Assembly (NCBI GenBank): GCA_017526745.1
Contig: JAFXQX010000007.1
Span: 1 to 40,911, forward strand
DNA: 40,911 bases
Direction: 5' to 3'
From: Lachnospiraceae bacterium
Lineage (GTDB): Bacteria; Bacillota; Clostridia; Lachnospirales; Lachnospiraceae
This document shows, in pieces, positions 7,010-13,976 of the stretch. The notes under the pieces are model-generated. The model saw only the letters and a list, made by a program, of their open reading frames with translations, was not told the DNA's origin and did no database searches. The stretch's first letter is position 1, and every line of letters begins with the position of its first letter. Made by a program: the position numbers and the translations under genes.

Positions 7010-9148
7010 ATGAGCAGATTTGACGATAAGTCATATTATGTAAACCGAGAACTTTCCTGGCTGATGTTCGACGAAAGAGTGCTGGGAGAGGCGACGGACA
7101 CCGGCAATCCTCTTATGGAAAGGCTCAAGTTCCTGTCGATCACCGCATCAAACCTCGACGAATTCTTTATGGTAAGGGTTGCCTCCCTTATAGACATGCA
7201 GCATGCCGGATACAACAAGAAGGATATCGCCGGAATGACTACGGACCAGCAGCTGTCCGCCATCAGCGCCAAGACCCACGAACTTGTGGACACGCAGTAT
7301 TTTGTCCTTATGCGTACGCTCCTTCCTCTGATGGAAGCCTACGGGATAAGGCTTATCACGCGTCATGAGGACCTTAGCGAATTGGAGTGCGAGTATGTTG
7401 ACAGATACTTCGAGGAGGAAGTATATCCGGTGCTCACGCCTATGGCGGTCGACTCTTCGAGGCCGTTCCCGCTTGTGCGAAACCAGACCCTGAACATAGG
7501 AGCCCTTATCGGGAAAAAAGGAGAAGAGTCCCGTGATTTTGCCACCGTTCAGGTGCCCGGAGGACTTGACCGGATCGTAGAGATAAAGATCGACAGAGTG
7601 GATCCGCAAAGCGGGGAAAATCCTTCCGCGGGTCTTCGGACGTTCATATTGTTAGAGGAAGTCATCGAGCGGAACATGCAGAAGCTCTTCCTCAATTACG
7701 ATGTTTTCTGCGCATATCCGTACAGGATCATGAGAAATGCCGACCTTACGATCGATGAGGAAGAGGCAGCCGATCTCCTTAAGGAGATCGAAAAACAGAT
7801 AAAGCGGCGCCAGTGGGGAGAGGTCATCAGACTTGAGGTCGCCGACGACATCGATCCGGGGCTCATGGAAATATTGAAGAAGGAACTGTCGGTCCGCGAG
7901 GACAGCATTTACAGGATACCCGGGCCGATCGACCTTACGTTCCTTATGAAGATGTATTCTCTTCCCGGATTTGAGAGCCTGAAGCGGGACGGCCATGTGC
8001 CCGCGCCTGTTCGTGAGATACACGACGGCAACGATATATTCGAAGCGATAAGGTCGCACGATATACTCATGCATCATCCCTACCAGACCTTTGATCCCGT
8101 GATCGATTTTGTAAAGAGCGCGGCCAAGGATCCGGATGTTCTTGCGATCAAGCAGACGCTCTACCGTGTCAGCGGTAACTCGCCGATCATCGCGGCGCTT
8201 GCCGAGGCTGCCGAAAACGGCAAGCAGGTCACGGTTCTCGTTGAATTAAAAGCTCGTTTTGATGAAGAGCATAACATCGTCTGGGCTCGTAAACTTGAAA
8301 AATCAGGGTGCCACGTTATCTACGGACTGGTAGGTCTGAAGACGCACTGCAAGATAACGCTGGTCGTGCGGCGCGAGGATGACGGCATCCGCAGATACGT
8401 GCATCTGGGTACCGGAAACTACAATGACTCTACCGCAAAGCTGTATACGGACCTGGGACTTCTGACTTGCGCCGAACAGATAGGTGAGGATGCGACCGCC
8501 GTGTTCAATATGCTCAGCGGTTATTCGGAGCCTTTGTACTGGAACAGACTGTCGCTTGCACCTCTCTGGCTCAAGGACAGATTCCTTCATCTGATCGAAC
8601 GCGAGGAAAGAAACGCTCTTGAGGGCAAGCGCAGCCACATCGTTGCAAAGGTCAATTCCATATGCGACAGGGAAGTGATCCGTGCCCTGTATTCGGCATC
8701 GTGCGCGGGCGTTAAGATAGAACTCATAGTCCGCGGCATCTGCTGCTTAAAGCCCGGTATAAAGGGAGTTTCCGAAAACATAACGGTAAGATCGATCGTG
8801 GGTGATTTTCTCGAACACAGCAGGATATTCTATTTTGAGAATGCCGGAAACAGTGAAGTTTACTGCGGATCGAGCGACTGGATGCCGAGAAATCTGCAGC
8901 GCCGTGTGGAGATCATGTTCCCGATACTTGACGAAAAGCTAAAGGAGAGAGTAATTTATATACTCGAGACACTTCTTGCCGATACGGTAAAGGCAAGGAT
9001 CGAACTGCCCGACGGAACATACGAGCGGCTCGACAAGCGCGGGCGTGAGCTGATATGTGCCCAGGAAGAGTTCATAAAAGAAGCCGACGGTCTTGTTGAC
9101 AGGCCGGATCCGGTCGAGAACAGCAGAGTGTTCATACCTATTGTATAA
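7010..9148 (+). CDS. ppk1: Polyphosphate kinase 1
   Basis: PPK1 reversibly transfers the ATP terminal phosphate to polyphosphate. The 712-aa product is full length. It starts with the N-terminal helical domain (YVNRELSWLMFDERVLGEA), followed by the head domain. Catalytic landmarks are HHPYQTFDPVIDFVKSAA at 355-372, KQTLYRVSGNSPI, VGLKTHCKI with the likely phosphorylated histidine H446, and HLGTGNYND at 465-473. FLEHSRIFYF and YCGSSDWMPRNLQRRVE are conserved in the C-terminal domain. ATG 7010 follows AAGAGGAGGTAGGCTTTTC. With ppx directly upstream, both synthesis and breakdown of polyphosphate are encoded together. Confidence 0.96.
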   Translation: MSRFDDKSYYVNRELSWLMFDERVLGEATDTGNPLMERLKFLSITASNLDEFFMVRVASLIDMQHAGYNKKDIAGMTTDQQLSAISAKTHELVDTQYFVLMRTLLPLMEAYGIRLITRHEDLSELECEYVDRYFEEEVYPVLTPMAVDSSRPFPLVRNQTLNIGALIGKKGEESRDFATVQVPGGLDRIVEIKIDRVDPQSGENPSAGLRTFILLEEVIERNMQKLFLNYDVFCAYPYRIMRNADLTIDEEEAADLLKEIEKQIKRRQWGEVIRLEVADDIDPGLMEILKKELSVREDSIYRIPGPIDLTFLMKMYSLPGFESLKRDGHVPAPVREIHDGNDIFEAIRSHDILMHHPYQTFDPVIDFVKSAAKDPDVLAIKQTLYRVSGNSPIIAALAEAAENGKQVTVLVELKARFDEEHNIVWARKLEKSGCHVIYGLVGLKTHCKITLVVRREDDGIRRYVHLGTGNYNDSTAKLYTDLGLLTCAEQIGEDATAVFNMLSGYSEPLYWNRLSLAPLWLKDRFLHLIEREERNALEGKRSHIVAKVNSICDREVIRALYSASCAGVKIELIVRGICCLKPGIKGVSENITVRSIVGDFLEHSRIFYFENAGNSEVYCGSSDWMPRNLQRRVEIMFPILDEKLKERVIYILETLLADTVKARIELPDGTYERLDKRGRELICAQEEFIKEADGLVDRPDPVENSRVFIPIV

Positions 9149-9158
9149 GGAGACTGAT

Positions 9159-9416
9159 ATGTACGATAAGGACGTTATCAATTGTTTTCTCGAAAACCAG
9201 CACCAGTTATTTGATGAGGATGTGGCATCGACTCCCGAGGAGGCCCAGGATTTTCTCGAGGATTCAATGGCAGAAGTTGTTGACAGCCTCGAAGAGGTCA
9301 TAGAGTATTTCGATGAGATGGGTGTTGATACAGACGGTCTTTCCGCCGAGGAGATCGAGCAGCAGGCCGAAGTTTTCCGCCTTCCCGACGGACGCTACCT
9401 GGTGGTCAACGCATAA
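9159..9416 (+). CDS. Small acidic protein of unknown function
   Basis: This 85-aa protein is very acidic and predicted helical. Its body (DVASTPEEAQDFLEDSMAEV and VDSLEEVIEYFDEMG) is rich in Glu and Asp, and it ends in a short strand-like segment (FRLPDGRYLVVNA). There is no signal peptide or membrane segment. The start at 9159 follows AAGGAGACTGAT. A longer frame beginning at 9093 is rejected because it overlaps ppk1 and lacks a ribosome binding site. The gene begins 10 bases after ppk1 and is therefore probably in the same operon. I do not recognise the family with certainty. A regulatory or adaptor role for polyphosphate metabolism would be speculation. Confidence 0.75.
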   Translation: MYDKDVINCFLENQHQLFDEDVASTPEEAQDFLEDSMAEVVDSLEEVIEYFDEMGVDTDGLSAEEIEQQAEVFRLPDGRYLVVNA

Positions 9417-9445
9417 TATGTCACGCCCGCTTCGCGGACCTGACA

Positions 9446-9508
9446 TGAGACAACACCTCCGTCCCCCAGTCTCAAAAAATGAGACAACACCTCCGTCCCC
9501 CAGTCTCA
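9446..9508. repeat. Tandem direct pair of palindromic-repeat units
   Basis: Two identical 29-nt units at 9446-9474 and 9480-9508 lie in the same orientation, separated by AAAAA. They start TGAGACAACACC and end CCCCCAGTCTCA. Unlike the hairpin copies, the end is AGTCTCA rather than TGTCTCA, which breaks one terminal base pair of the unit. The same subtype recurs alone at 13912-13940. The pair forms most of the leader of the ABC-F gene. Confidence 0.9.
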
Positions 9509-9524
9509 ATAAGGAGAGAATGAA

Positions 9525-11162
9525 ATGATAAGTGCAAACAATGTAACATACAGGGTTGGAAAGAAGGCCCTGTTCGAAGACGTGAACATCAAGTTCACGG
9601 AAGGAAACTGCTACGGACTTATCGGCGCGAACGGTGCCGGCAAGTCCACTTTTCTGAAGATACTGTCGGGTGAGCTTGACACGACGAACGGTGATATCGC
9701 GATCACTCCCGGCCAGAGACTGTCCGTGCTGGAGCAGGATCACTTCAAGTACGACGATCATACGGTGATGGATACTGTAATCATGGGCAATCAGCATCTG
9801 TACGATGTGATGAAGGAAAAGGATGCGATATATGCCAAGGAGGATTTTTCCGATGAGGACGGAATCCGGGCCAGCGAACTCGAAGCGGAGTTTGCTGAGA
9901 TGGACGGATGGGAAGCCGAGTCAAATGCGGCAACCCTTCTTAACGGGCTCGGCATTGAGACCGAGCTTCATTACAGCCTCGTCGGCGACCTTGCAGGCCC
10001 GCAGAAGGTCAAGGTCTTGCTTGCAAGAGCACTTTTCGGCTCTCCCGACATATTGCTCCTTGATGAGCCGACCAACCATCTCGATCTTGATGCGATCGAA
10101 TGGCTTGAAGAATTCCTTATCAATTTTGACAACACAGTCATAGTCGTATCGCACGACAGATATTTTCTGAACAAGGTGTGCACGCATACCGCGGATATCG
10201 ATTACGGCAAGATCCAGCTGTATGCCGGCAACTACGATTTCTGGTATGAGTCCAGCCAGCTCCTCATCCAGCAGATGAAGGAGGCCAACAAGAAGAAGGA
10301 AGAAAAGATCAAAGAGCTCCAGGAATTCATCTCGAGATTTTCGGCGAACGCTTCGAAGTCCAAGCAGGCAACGAGCCGTAAGAGGGCACTTGAAAAGATC
10401 GAGCTTGACGAGATCAAGCCCTCGAGCCGTAAATACCCGTACATTGATTTTCGCCCCGACAGGGAGATCGGAAACGAAGTCCTCACCGTTGAAGGCATCA
10501 GCAAGACGATCGACGGCGTAAAGGTGCTCGACAACATCTCGTTCATTCTCGGACATGATGACAAAGTCGCGTTTGTCGGTGCTAACGAACTTGCCAAGAC
10601 GACACTGTTCAAGATCCTCATGGGCGAACTCGAGCCCGATGAGGGAACGTACAAGTGGGGCGTTACGACGTCTCAGGCATATTTTCCGCGGGATTATACC
10701 GAGGAATTCAACCATGATTACACGATAACCGACTGGCTGACCGGATACTCACCCGTCAAGGATGTAACGTATGTCAGGGGATTTTTGGGCAGGATGCTCT
10801 TCCCCGGCGAAGACGGCGTCAAGAAGATCAACATCCTCTCGGGAGGAGAGAAGGTCAGGTGTCTTCTGTCCAAGATGATGATAAGCGGTGCTAACGTGCT
10901 TATCCTCGATGAGCCTACGAACCATCTCGACATGGAGTCGATCACGGCGCTCAACAACGGGCTGATCAAGTTCCCGGGCGTGATCTTATTTGCGTCGCAT
11001 GACCATCAGTTCGTGCAGACGACCGCAAACCGCATCATGGAGATCCTCCCCGAAGGACAGATGATCGATAAGATCACGACATACGATGAGTATCTCGCAA
11101 GCGATGAGATGGCCAGAAAGAGGTTCGTATACACTGCGAACAAGGAAGACGATGAGAACTAA
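9525..11162 (+). CDS. ABC-F family ATPase (YbiT-like)
   Basis: ABC-F proteins are soluble twin-ATPase proteins that act on the ribosome. The 545-aa protein has two nucleotide-binding domains and no membrane segment. NBD1 has Walker A GANGAGKST (34-42), Q-loop LEQDHF, signature LAGPQK (156-161), Walker B LLLDEP (177-182) and VSHD. A charged helical linker follows (about 250-300). NBD2 has GANELAKTT (352-360) in place of Walker A, AYFPRD (385-390) at the Q-loop, an intact LSGGEK (438-443), LILDEP and ASHD. The degenerate motifs belong to one of the two composite ATP sites. ATG 9525 follows AAGGAGAGAATGAA. Its stop overlaps the HAD gene by 11 bases. Assignment to ribosome protection or translation-factor subfamily is uncertain. 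Confidence 0.9.
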   Translation: MISANNVTYRVGKKALFEDVNIKFTEGNCYGLIGANGAGKSTFLKILSGELDTTNGDIAITPGQRLSVLEQDHFKYDDHTVMDTVIMGNQHLYDVMKEKDAIYAKEDFSDEDGIRASELEAEFAEMDGWEAESNAATLLNGLGIETELHYSLVGDLAGPQKVKVLLARALFGSPDILLLDEPTNHLDLDAIEWLEEFLINFDNTVIVVSHDRYFLNKVCTHTADIDYGKIQLYAGNYDFWYESSQLLIQQMKEANKKKEEKIKELQEFISRFSANASKSKQATSRKRALEKIELDEIKPSSRKYPYIDFRPDREIGNEVLTVEGISKTIDGVKVLDNISFILGHDDKVAFVGANELAKTTLFKILMGELEPDEGTYKWGVTTSQAYFPRDYTEEFNHDYTITDWLTGYSPVKDVTYVRGFLGRMLFPGEDGVKKINILSGGEKVRCLLSKMMISGANVLILDEPTNHLDMESITALNNGLIKFPGVILFASHDHQFVQTTANRIMEILPEGQMIDKITTYDEYLASDEMARKRFVYTANKEDDEN

Positions 11163-11973
11163 GATCTTTTTCTCGGATCTTGACGGCACGCTTCTTGATG
11201 ATGACAAGAACGTAAGCGAAAAAGATCTTGCATCGATATATTCCATGCTTGATATGGGGCACAGATTTGTCATCGCTACAGGCCGCCCCATCTTCAGCGC
11301 AAAGCTGGTCGCAAAAAACCTTAAGCTCTACCGGGAGGGGATATTCATCGCTGCATCAAACGGCGGCGTGATCTATGAATGCGGGGCAGAGAAGATCATT
11401 TCATCAAGTTGTCTCGATCCCGATACTGTCGATATGCTCTTTCGCGCAGCGCTCTTAGAAGGACTGTCGGTGCATACGTATACGGATGATTTTGTCGTAT
11501 CGGTTGTAAAGACACCCGAGATAGAAGCGTATACATCAAGGATAATGATGCCGTTCAAGATGCTGGGTTCGATCCCCGAGGATCTGCCCGCGCCTCCGCC
11601 GAAGCTTATCGTGATGTCGATAAAAGAGGGGAGCCGGAAGCGTCTTGAGGAGTTTGAAAGATCACACGCCGCACTTGTTGCCGGGCGGGCGCAGAGTGTG
11701 TTTTCAAATGATTTTCTCCTTGAGTACCTGCCGCTGGGCGTATCAAAGGGAAGGGCGCTCGAGGTTCTGTGCGATCTTCTCGGTATTCCGGCCTCCGATT
11801 CGATCGCTGCCGGGGATGAGGCAAACGACATCCCCATGCTTGAGGCTGCGGGAGTCGGCGCGGTGATGTTTAACGGTACCGACGAGGCAAAATCACATGC
11901 CGACTATGTGGCCGCACATTCAAATAATGAGAGCGGAGTGTCGGAGATAATAGAAAAATTCGTGCTCGGATAA
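11152..11973 (+). CDS. Cof-type HAD-superfamily hydrolase
   Basis: It is a probable cytoplasmic phosphatase for sugar phosphates, nucleotides or cofactor intermediates. The 273-aa protein has motif I FFSDLDGTLLDDD near the N-terminus with both catalytic aspartates, followed by a cap domain. A C-terminal acidic motif AAGDEANDIPMLEAAG completes the Mg site. The length and the C2-type cap fit the Cof/YbiV group. The start at 11152 (ATGAGAACTAAG) follows AAGGAAG inside the end of the ABC-F gene. An earlier frame start at 11086 lies within that gene and is rejected. The substrate cannot be read from the sequence. Confidence 0.9.
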   Translation: MRTKIFFSDLDGTLLDDDKNVSEKDLASIYSMLDMGHRFVIATGRPIFSAKLVAKNLKLYREGIFIAASNGGVIYECGAEKIISSSCLDPDTVDMLFRAALLEGLSVHTYTDDFVVSVVKTPEIEAYTSRIMMPFKMLGSIPEDLPAPPPKLIVMSIKEGSRKRLEEFERSHAALVAGRAQSVFSNDFLLEYLPLGVSKGRALEVLCDLLGIPASDSIAAGDEANDIPMLEAAGVGAVMFNGTDEAKSHADYVAAHSNNESGVSEIIEKFVLG

Positions 11974-11988
11974 GCCTAAATAAGGCTT
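11972..11988 (+). terminator. Weak hairpin after the HAD gene
   Basis: AAGCCT and AGGCTT pair around a 5-nt loop immediately after the HAD stop codon. No clear T-run follows, so termination would be weak. Confidence 0.3.
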
Positions 11989-12016
11989 GTATATAAGATA
12001 ACACTTGGTGTATAAT
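11987..12016 (+). promoter_or_regulatory. Promoter of the SH3/Ig-like protein gene
   Basis: A perfect TATAAT lies at 12011-12016. A poor -35 (TTGTAT, 11987-11992) lies 18 bp upstream and overlaps the hairpin after the HAD gene. The GTG start is about 54 bases downstream. Confidence 0.5.
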
Positions 12017-12069
12017 CATTGATTGGAAAGAAATAGCGTATTTACGCACTTTTATAAAGGAGAAAAAAC

Positions 12070-13176
12070 GTGAGAAAGCAAAACGACATTATCAGAATCC
12101 TGATCTTTGTTTTTGCAGCATTGATCGCATTACTGGTCATCGGCGGAGGGATCTACCTGTTCTCTGCGAGCAAGAAGCTCAAGGCCATAGCGCTTCAGCC
12201 CGATTTTTCCGAGACGAGTCTTGAAGTTGGGACCCAGTACACGTTCACGATCAACACGACACCCAAGAAGGCGAGCATCAAGAAGGCCACATGTGTCGTT
12301 GACGATCCGACGAGCTCGTTTGAGATAAGCGACAGCGGTAAGGCAGTGCTTACGACGGGTATGAATGAAGGTAATGTTACCGTATACATCGAGTGCAAGG
12401 ATATAAAATCACAGGTTCTGACATTTTCGATAGTCGATTCGGTCGCACGTGCACAGGCAGAGGCAGCTGCCCAGGCTGAGGCGCAGAAGGCCGAGGAAGA
12501 AGCAAAGCTGGCTGAGGAAGAAGCGGCAGCAGCTGAGGCTGCAGCCAAGAAATATGTGAAGGCTACAGGCGATGACGTTAACGTCAGATCCACAAACTCA
12601 ACGGACGGCGATGTGCTCGGCAAGGCCAAGAAGGGTGATATGTTCGAGAAGGTCGAAGATGTAGACGACTGGACACATATCATGTACAAGGGCCAGGACG
12701 GATACATGAAGACCGAGTTTTTGACAGAGATCTCCGAGGAAGAGTACCAGGAAGGTGCGACGTCAGAAGGCGAGTCAGAGACGGCTGAGGCAGACACGAA
12801 GAAGGACGAAAAGAAGGAAGAAAAGAAGACCGAAGCAGCCGCTGAGGAAAACAACGAAGAAAATAACGAAGAGAAGAAGACCCAGTCCAAGGAAGAAGCT
12901 GAGGCAAAAGCGGCAGCCGATGCAGCCAAGGCTGCGGAGGATGCTCAAAAGGCAGCAGAAGAGGCAGCGGCAGCAGTTGCTGCAGCAGCAGCGGCTCAGC
13001 CGGCAACATACAACCTGTGCGGAGTCAATCTTACAGCCAGCCAGTATCACAAGATCCTCGATATGTGGAAATACGCAACACCGAACGGAACGGATGAGGA
13101 AGCAAAGGCATTCCATGAAGCCCACCATTCGGCAGGCGACATCCAGAACATCATCCAGAGCTACGGAATCCAGTAA
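12070..13176 (+). CDS. Membrane-anchored Ig-like/SH3 domain protein
   Basis: This 368-aa envelope protein is of unknown function. A short charged N-terminus is followed by a membrane segment (about 10-33), leaving the rest outside. Residues 38-122 look like a bacterial Ig-like (Big) domain. About 124-163 is an Ala/Glu/Lys-rich helical stretch. About 163-223 is a bacterial SH3 domain (DVNVRSTNSTDGDVLGKAKK, then GYMKTEFL) of the kind that binds cell wall. A low-complexity Glu/Lys/Ala region (226-310) follows, then a small C-terminal domain of about 55 aa beginning TYNLCGVNLTASQYHKI. The GTG start follows AAAGGAGAAAAAAC. The low-complexity parts may span peptidoglycan. I see no enzymatic motif. 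Confidence 0.8.
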   Translation: MRKQNDIIRILIFVFAALIALLVIGGGIYLFSASKKLKAIALQPDFSETSLEVGTQYTFTINTTPKKASIKKATCVVDDPTSSFEISDSGKAVLTTGMNEGNVTVYIECKDIKSQVLTFSIVDSVARAQAEAAAQAEAQKAEEEAKLAEEEAAAAEAAAKKYVKATGDDVNVRSTNSTDGDVLGKAKKGDMFEKVEDVDDWTHIMYKGQDGYMKTEFLTEISEEEYQEGATSEGESETAEADTKKDEKKEEKKTEAAAEENNEENNEEKKTQSKEEAEAKAAADAAKAAEDAQKAAEEAAAAVAAAAAAQPATYNLCGVNLTASQYHKILDMWKYATPNGTDEEAKAFHEAHHSAGDIQNIIQSYGIQ

Positions 13177-13192
13177 TTATAAACTGAGACAG

Positions 13193-13294
13193 TGAGACAG
13201 GGGGACGGAGACTGAGACAGGGGGACGGAGGTATTGTCTCAATTAATTGAGACAATACCTCCGTCCCCCTGTCTCAGTCCGTCCCCCTGTCTCA
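13193..13294. repeat. 102-nt near-perfect palindromic repeat
   Basis: The core 13213-13276 is a perfect 64-bp palindrome centred on CAATTAATTG (13240-13249) and contains two opposed 29-nt units (13213-13241, 13248-13276). Shortened outer units at 13193-13212 and 13277-13294 also pair, apart from a 2-nt bulge. A partial extra copy of the TGAGACAG end lies just before 13193. The element separates the SH3 protein gene from the rimP promoter and could fold on either strand. Confidence 0.92.
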
Positions 13295-13304
13295 ATATTT
13301 GGTA

Positions 13305-13333
13305 TTGCAATATGGAACGATTAGTGTTACTAT
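13305..13333 (+). promoter_or_regulatory. Promoter of the rimP-nusA-infB operon
   Basis: TTGCAA at 13305-13310 is followed by a 17-bp spacer and TACTAT at 13328-13333 (4 of 6 matches at each box). It lies just after the large palindrome and before the leader hairpin of rimP. Confidence 0.5.
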
Positions 13334-13357
13334 ATCATTTGAATTATGGAAGTAGGT

Positions 13358-13387
13358 ATGAAGTGAGCTGTCCGCAGCTCACTTCAT
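13358..13387 (+). promoter_or_regulatory. Leader hairpin upstream of rimP
   Basis: A perfect 13-bp stem pairs ATGAAGTGAGCTG (13358-13370) with CAGCTCACTTCAT (13375-13387), closed by a TCCG loop of the UNCG class. It ends about 8 bases before the AGGAGG of rimP (13395-13400). Only three T residues follow, so it is a weak terminator at best. Attenuation, mRNA protection or autoregulation are possible. Confidence 0.6.
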
Positions 13388-13404
13388 TTAGTGTAGGAGG
13401 TCTT

Positions 13405-13884
13405 ATGGCTAAGAAGGATGAGATCGAGCGTTACACTGAGGGACTGCTGGAGCCGATCCTTGACGAGTTCGGATTCGAACTGTGGGATGTTGAGTACGTA
13501 AAAGAACGGGATGAGTGGTTTCTGCGCGTATACATCGACAAGGAAGGCGGGATCATGATCGACGACTGTGTCGATGTCTCGAGGAAACTGTCCGACGCCC
13601 TCGACGTGGACGACCGGATAGACGATGCGTACACTCTCGAGGTCAGCTCCCCGGGCCTTGGCAGGAAGCTTGTCAAGGACAGGGAATACACCCTCAGCAT
13701 CGGAAGAGACGTGGACGTTAAGTTCTACAAGGCAAAGGACGGATCCAAGGAGATCCGCGGAAAACTTACCGCCTTTGACAAGGATACGGTCACGATAGAG
13801 CAGACGGAGGGAAAATCACCCCCAACCGCCCTTACGATCCCGAGAAGCGAGATCGCAACCGTAAAGCTGTCCGTGGATTTTTGA
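13405..13884 (+). CDS. rimP: Ribosome maturation factor RimP
   Basis: RimP assists assembly of the 30S subunit. The 159-aa protein shows the family pattern: ERYTEGLLEPILDEFGFELW, DVEYVKERDEWFLRVYIDKE, then IDDCVDVSRKLSDALD and YTLEVSSPGLGRKL at about 72-86. The Sm-like C-terminal domain follows (FYKAKDGSKEIRGKL). ATG 13405 is chosen because AGGAGG lies 5 bases upstream and the family begins there. An in-frame TTG at 13234 would add 57 residues encoded by the palindromic repeat and is rejected. It is the first gene of the rimP-nusA-ylxQ-infB operon. Confidence 0.95.
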   Translation: MAKKDEIERYTEGLLEPILDEFGFELWDVEYVKERDEWFLRVYIDKEGGIMIDDCVDVSRKLSDALDVDDRIDDAYTLEVSSPGLGRKLVKDREYTLSIGRDVDVKFYKAKDGSKEIRGKLTAFDKDTVTIEQTEGKSPPTALTIPRSEIATVKLSVDF

Positions 13885-13911
13885 AACCGAGACAGAGGAA
13901 CTGTGAGAAAA

Positions 13912-13940
13912 TGAGACAACACCTCCGTCCCCCAGTCTCA
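13912..13940. repeat. Single palindromic-repeat unit between rimP and nusA
   Basis: This is one 29-nt unit of the TGAGACAACACC...CCAGTCTCA subtype, identical to the two at 9446-9508. It lies within the operon, in the 92-bp gap between rimP and nusA. A degenerate trace (GAGACAG) precedes it at 13889-13895. Confidence 0.85.
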
Positions 13941-13976
13941 AAAGCAGATAAAGAATAAAGGAGAGAATAAAAGAAA

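Noticed and set aside
9417-9445. Terminator from the CCGC/GCGG dyad after the small acidic gene
   Set aside because: The stem is only four pairs and no T-run follows.
9921-10715. 264-aa minus-strand open frame opposite the ABC-F gene
   Set aside because: It is antisense to conserved ABC motifs and without a ribosome binding site or domain.
12195-12929. 244-aa Ser/Ala-rich open frame on the minus strand
   Set aside because: It is the antisense of the low-complexity Glu/Lys/Ala codons of the SH3 protein gene and shows no motif or ribosome binding site.
13193-13294. CRISPR-like reading of the TGAGACA repeats
   Set aside because: The repeats are few per cluster, inverted or directly adjacent, and lack spacers of uniform length; no cas gene is present.
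13234-13404. In-frame TTG extension of RimP by 57 residues
   Set aside because: The extension is encoded by the palindromic repeat and leader hairpin. A perfect ribosome binding site sits directly before ATG 13405, where the family starts.
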